Shown here one piece after another: positions 60,538 to 64,000 of a stretch of DNA of 64,000 nt (its first letter is position 1; each line of letters starts with the position of its first letter). The stretch comes from Enterobacter wuhouensis (GTDB lineage Bacteria > Pseudomonadota > Gammaproteobacteria > Enterobacterales > Enterobacteriaceae). The notes beneath the pieces are model-generated. The model was not told where the DNA came from. It saw only the letters and a program-made list of their open reading frames with translations, and made no database searches. The stretch lies in assembly GCF_004331265.1 (NCBI RefSeq), contig NZ_SJOO01000008.1:1-64000 (forward strand), given 5' to 3'. A program made the position numbers and the translations under genes.

Positions 60538-61302
60538 ATGAACCGAGTCGCGATTGTGACCGCATCGGATTCCGGGATCGGTAAAACCACGGCGCTGATG
60601 CTGGCCGAGCGCGGGTTTGATATCGGCGTAACCTGGCATTCTGATGAGAAAGGCGCGCTGGAGACCTGCCGCGAGGTTGAAGCGCGAGGGCAGCGCGCGG
60701 AGGCTATTCAGCTTGATTTAAGCTCGCTGCCAGACGGCGCGAAGGCTATCGAAACGCTGATCGCGCGCTTTGGCAGGCTGGACGTGTTGGTCAATAATGC
60801 GGGGGCGATGACCAAAGCGTCGTTTCTCGATATGCCGTTTGACGAATGGCGGAGCATTTTTACCGTTGACGTTGACGGGGCCTTTCTCTGTTCACAAATT
60901 GCCGCCCGCCAGATGGTGCAGCAGGGGGAAGGGGGCCGGATCGTGAACATCACCTCGGTACATGAACACACGCCCCTCCCGGACGCCAGCGCCTACACGG
61001 CGGCGAAGCATGCGCTCGGTGGGCTAACGAAGTCGATGGCGCTGGAGCTGGTGAAGCACAAAATCCTGGTGAACGCCGTTGCGCCTGGGGCCATTGCCAC
61101 GCCCATGAACGATATGGACGACAGCGAGGTGAAAGAAGGCTCAATGCCGTCAATCCCGCTGGCGAGGCCGGGCCACACCAAAGAGATTGCCAGCCTGGTG
61201 GCCTGGCTGTGCGACAGCGACGCCAGCTACACCACCGGGCAATCCTTTATCGTCGACGGGGGATTTATGCTGGCGAACCCGCAGTTTAAGCCGGAGGGAT
61301 AA
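60538..61302 (+). CDS. yohF: Short-chain dehydrogenase/reductase YohF
   Basis: Encodes 254 residues from ATG 60538, after a strong AGGAGGT; a TTG/ATG extension upstream includes that site and is rejected. Cofactor motif TASDSGIGK (TGxxxGxG type), NNAG at about 86-89, catalytic Ser in NITSVHEH, and YTAAK (Tyr-X-X-X-Lys) are intact. It is an NAD(P)-dependent oxidoreductase with unknown natural substrate; annotated as acetoin-dehydrogenase-like in E. coli. It follows mdtQ by 50 bases. Confidence 0.94.
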   Translation: MNRVAIVTASDSGIGKTTALMLAERGFDIGVTWHSDEKGALETCREVEARGQRAEAIQLDLSSLPDGAKAIETLIARFGRLDVLVNNAGAMTKASFLDMPFDEWRSIFTVDVDGAFLCSQIAARQMVQQGEGGRIVNITSVHEHTPLPDASAYTAAKHALGGLTKSMALELVKHKILVNAVAPGAIATPMNDMDDSEVKEGSMPSIPLARPGHTKEIASLVAWLCDSDASYTTGQSFIVDGGFMLANPQFKPEG

Positions 61303-61310
61303 GTGTTTTA

Positions 61311-61393
61311 CCCCTCACCCCGGCCCTCTCCCCAAAGGGGCGAGGGTGTATAAAGTCCCCTCTCCCCTTTGGGGAGAGGGTTAGGGTGAGGGG
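61311..61393. repeat. Dispersed palindromic repeat, long copy B
   Basis: Same 83-bp layout as 35151-35233 with a handful of substitutions, again starting CCCCTCACCC and ending GGGTGAGGGG. It lies between the convergent yohF and yohD. Confidence 0.85.
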
Positions 61394-61407
61394 GCATCAG
61401 GCCGCAC

Positions 61408-61980
61408 TCACTCCTCATCCCGCCTCTTCTCCCGATGCCGCATCCACAGCCGCACGCCAATCACCGCCACGACCACCAGAATCAGCCACGCCCAGTGCTT
61501 AATATGCTGATCGAGATTATGCAGCCACGGACCAATCACCTCGCCGCCCACGTAGCCGAGGGTCGTAAAGATCAGCGCCCAGGCGATCGCGCCCAGAATA
61601 TTCAGCGGCAGGAAGATTTTAGGCGGCAAACGGCTGGCGCCGATCAGAATCGGCCCGATGATGCGAAAGCCGTACATAAAGCGGGTGCCTATGACGAACA
61701 GATAGGGATGGTGCTGAATTAGCCGCTGCGCGCGCTTAATTTTCTTCTGGTGCTTTGCGAAACGCTTGAGCAGCGTTGGCCCAAAGCGCAGCCCGAGAAA
61801 GTAGAGCAGCTGATCGCCAATCATGCCGCCCAGCGCGACGGCGGCCACCACCAGCGGGAATTTCAGCAGCCCCTGATGCGCCGCGACGCCCCCCAGCAGG
61901 GTGATCGTTTCGCCCTCAGCCACGCTGCCAACCACCAGCGCGGCGTATCCATATTGTTCAATAAGTCCGTTGATATCCAT
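61408..61980 (-). CDS. yohD: DedA-family membrane protein YohD
   Basis: Encodes 190 residues (E. coli 192) with four to five hydrophobic segments and the DedA motif block GDQLLYFLGLRFG and TRFMYGFRIIGPILIGAS, which contains conserved Glu/Asp and Arg residues of the family. DedA proteins are proposed lipid scramblases or proton-dependent transporters, with YqjA/YghB best studied. It converges with yohF and diverges from yohC. Confidence 0.94.
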   Translation of the reverse strand: MDINGLIEQYGYAALVVGSVAEGETITLLGGVAAHQGLLKFPLVVAAVALGGMIGDQLLYFLGLRFGPTLLKRFAKHQKKIKRAQRLIQHHPYLFVIGTRFMYGFRIIGPILIGASRLPPKIFLPLNILGAIAWALIFTTLGYVGGEVIGPWLHNLDQHIKHWAWLILVVVAVIGVRLWMRHREKRRDEE

Positions 61981-62137
61981 TACGTCTCTGTTTTCTCCCT
62001 GTGCAAGCCTCCGTTAATCATATACCCCATGAATCAACCGCGCGGCAATCAACGGAAATTTCCCACTGTATAGAAAATAATCTACAGCCTGCATTATACT
62101 TAGGGTATCGCTGACGGGCCGACAACAAGGGGGCGCT

Positions 62138-62725
62138 ATGAACCATGTCTGGGGACTCTTCTCCCATCCCGATCGTGAAATGCACGTAATCAGAAGCGAG
62201 AACGAAACGGTCGCGCATCACTACACGCACCATGTGCTGCTCATGGCAGCGGTGCCGGTGATCTGCGCATTCATCGGTACAACACAAATCGGCTGGAACT
62301 TCGGTGATGGTAACGTGGTTCAGCTCTCCTGGTTTACGGGTTTATACCTTGCCATTCTGTTTTACGGCGTCATGCTCGCCGGGGTGGCGGTGATGGGACG
62401 GGTTATCTACTGGATGGCGCGTAACTATCCGCAGCGCCCGTCGCTCGCCCACTGTATGATTTTCGCCGGATATGTCGCGACCCCGCTGTTTTTAAGCGGT
62501 ATTGTCGCGCTCTATCCACTGGTCTGGCTGTGCGCGCTGATCGGTACGGTTGCGCTCTTTTACACCGGATATCTGCTGTATCTGGGCGTGCCCACCTTCC
62601 TGAATATCAATAAAGAAGAGGGCCTGAGCTTCTCCAGCTCAACGCTCGCCATCGGCGTGCTGGTCCTGGAGGCGCTACTGGCGCTGACGGTTATTCTTTG
62701 GGGTTATGGATACCGTCTGTTCTAA
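62138..62725 (+). CDS. yohC: Yip1-domain inner-membrane protein YohC
   Basis: Encodes 195 residues, the E. coli length, beginning MNHVWGLFSHPDREMHVIRS. Five hydrophobic segments form a Yip1/DUF1282 domain. The function is not established. It is monocistronic by spacing: 157 bases from yohD (divergent) and 166 bases before pbpG. Confidence 0.94.
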   Translation: MNHVWGLFSHPDREMHVIRSENETVAHHYTHHVLLMAAVPVICAFIGTTQIGWNFGDGNVVQLSWFTGLYLAILFYGVMLAGVAVMGRVIYWMARNYPQRPSLAHCMIFAGYVATPLFLSGIVALYPLVWLCALIGTVALFYTGYLLYLGVPTFLNINKEEGLSFSSSTLAIGVLVLEALLALTVILWGYGYRLF

Positions 62726-62891
62726 GCTCACTGCATTGCTGGCGTAAATGCCAGCAATGCAGCATCTGTTCACGATTCTCCGCTGGCGACAACGTACGGT
62801 GCCCGCTATGATGCCGAAGCCAGCCTGCGTTTATCCGTCGATGCAGGCGGTGTACGTATTACGTGCGTGAATAATTATCAGAAGTCTCACC

Positions 62892-63815
62892 ATGCTGAAA
62901 TTCCGAGTTTCAATACTTAGCCTTGCGCTTATCCTGGGGGCATCCGCTGCCGCACCCGTGATGGCCAAAACGCCCGCCGTGACCACCGCCGCTGCGCAGC
63001 CGCAGATTGCGTCCGGCAGCGCGATGATTGTCGATCTGAATACCAACAAGGTGATCTACGCCAGCCATCCCGATCTGGTGCGTCCGATCGCCTCGATAAC
63101 CAAATTAATGACCGCGATGGTGGTGCTTGATGCACGTCTGCCGCTGGATGAAAAGCTGAAGGTCGATATCAGCCACACGCCGGAGATGAAGGGGATCTAC
63201 TCTCGCGTGCGCCTGAACAGCGAAATCAGCCGTAAGAATATGCTGCTGCTGGCGCTGATGTCCTCCGAGAACCGCGCGGCGGCGAGCCTGGCGCACCATT
63301 ATCCGGGCGGCTATGATGCCTTTATTCGGGCGATGAACGCCAAAGCCAAATCGCTGGGGATGACCAACACGCATTACGTCGAGCCGACGGGGCTGTCGAT
63401 TCATAACGTCTCAACGGCGCGCGACCTGACAAAGATGCTGATTGCCAGCAAGCAGTACCCGCTGATTGGTCAGCTGAGCACCACGCGTGAGGACATGGCG
63501 ACCTTCTCAAATCCGCCGTACACGCTGCCGTTCCGCAATACCAACCATCTGGTGTATCGCGAGAACTGGAATATTCAGTTAACCAAAACCGGTTTTACCA
63601 ACGCGGCGGGGCACTGCCTGGTGATGCGCACCGTGTTCAACGGTAAGCCGGTGGCGCTGGTGGTGATGGATGCCTTCGGCAAATACACCCACTTTGCGGA
63701 TGCGAGCCGCCTGCGTACGTGGATTGAGACCGGGAAGGTGCAGCCCGTTCCGGCCGCCGCGTTGACGTATAAAAAGCAGAAAGCGGAACAGATGGCGACG
63801 GCGCAGAACGATTAG
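62892..63815 (+). CDS. pbpG: D-alanyl-D-alanine endopeptidase PBP7 (PbpG)
   Basis: Encodes 307 residues (E. coli 310) with a signal peptide of about 25 residues. Serine-peptidase S11 motifs are complete: Ser68-Ile-Thr-Lys71 (SxxK), Ser125-Glu-Asn127 (SxN) and Lys232-Thr-Gly234 (KTG). PBP7 is a periplasmic endopeptidase that cleaves D-Ala-mDAP crosslinks in murein. It ends 10 bases before a symmetric terminator. Confidence 0.96.
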   Translation: MLKFRVSILSLALILGASAAAPVMAKTPAVTTAAAQPQIASGSAMIVDLNTNKVIYASHPDLVRPIASITKLMTAMVVLDARLPLDEKLKVDISHTPEMKGIYSRVRLNSEISRKNMLLLALMSSENRAAASLAHHYPGGYDAFIRAMNAKAKSLGMTNTHYVEPTGLSIHNVSTARDLTKMLIASKQYPLIGQLSTTREDMATFSNPPYTLPFRNTNHLVYRENWNIQLTKTGFTNAAGHCLVMRTVFNGKPVALVVMDAFGKYTHFADASRLRTWIETGKVQPVPAAALTYKKQKAEQMATAQND

Positions 63816-63824
63816 GTAAATGCA

Positions 63825-63851
63825 AAACGGTAACCCAGGTTACCGTTTTTT
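63825..63851. terminator. Terminator of pbpG
   Basis: AAAACGGTAAC-CCAG-GTTACCGTTTTTT. It resembles the cirA terminator in size and is likewise followed by a copy of the dispersed repeat. Confidence 0.88.
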
Positions 63852-63860
63852 ATGTTTTCT

Positions 63861-63892
63861 CCCTCTCCCGTGGGAGAGGGGCGGGGTGAGGG
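63861..63892. repeat. Dispersed palindromic repeat, short copy D
   Basis: CCCTCTCCCGTGGGAGAGGG then GCGGGGTGAGGG, the single-palindrome form as at 39089. Confidence 0.8.
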
Positions 63893-63911
63893 CACCAGAC
63901 CGCATCGCGTT

Positions 63912-64000
63912 TTACTCCGGCAGCGTCCAGTCACCGTCGTTGAGCGGGCGCTGCATTATCAACGTATCCCGCCAGTCGCCTTTTTTGTACCCGACGCTTC
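63912..64000 (-). CDS. Partial gene, probable GNAT acetyltransferase C-terminus
   Basis: Only the last 29 codons are in the window. The minus frame ends at 63912 and reads SVGYKKGDWRDTLIMQRPLN followed by DGDWTLPE. The pattern GYK-x-G-x-W-x-D followed by a hydrophobic strand and QRPL is common at the C-terminus of phosphinothricin-type GNAT N-acetyltransferases. The start lies beyond the right edge. Confidence 0.5.
   Translation of the reverse strand, partial: SVGYKKGDWRDTLIMQRPLNDGDWTLPE

Overview
The window looks like chromosome from an Enterobacter-like member of the Enterobacteriaceae. From base 4553 onward, most genes match Escherichia coli K-12 genes in identity, length and order for the proL-yejM ... 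pbpG interval. Three local features differ from K-12: uxuA lies beside yeiQ, the psu/nup/rih block is missing between fruA and nfo, and a bgl-type operon follows dusC. The sequence looks moderately GC-rich by eye, except for the first 4.5 kb and a small gene at 48.4 kb. Genus-level assignment is inference.

Region 1 (1-4552) appears to be one end of an integrated element abutting the 3' end of tRNA-Pro(GGG). It carries a DNA-damage module: umuDC with a near-consensus LexA box, a 49-residue zinc-ribbon gene and a possible small RNA that share another LexA-like box, an XRE regulator plus ImmA/IrrE-type metallopeptidase pair, an HMCES/YedK-type abasic-site protein, and a dinI-like gene with its own LexA box. 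No integrase is visible, so the other end must lie outside the window.

Region 2 (4553-24354) is core chromosome. It holds proL, yejL-yejM, yejK, rplY, radD, rsuA-bcr, yejG, the yejABEF peptide ABC transporter, an EAL phosphodiesterase (rtn/pdeN), mepS, lpxT, yeiR and yeiQ. Region 3 (24355-36882) holds uxuA (divergent from yeiQ, with a UxuR/ExuR-like operator), yeiP, yeiW, setB, the fructose PTS operon fruBKA with two Cra sites, nfo, yeiH, yeiE and lysP. Region 4 (36883-48358) holds cirA (Fur box), an S-formylglutathione hydrolase, a YbfB-like MFS protein, folE, yeiB, galS and mglBAC, with gal operators and CRP sites.

Region 5 (48359-52710) holds a small AT-rich membrane protein gene in the position of yeiS, then sanA, cdd, yohJK and dusC. 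Region 6 (52711-58743) is a beta-glucoside operon in the order OprB-type porin, BglG antiterminator, BglF-type PTS permease, 6-phospho-beta-glucosidase. It has three separate RAT/terminator switches, ahead of the porin, bglG and bglF. Region 7 (58744-64000) holds the 27-residue yohP, an intact mdtQ-type outer-membrane efflux lipoprotein, yohF, yohD, yohC, pbpG, and the tail of an apparent GNAT acetyltransferase running off the edge.

Four copies of a dispersed palindromic repeat (CCCTCTCCC ... GGGTGAGGG) sit just after the 3' ends of genes. No CRISPR array, rRNA, complete insertion sequence or replication origin was seen.
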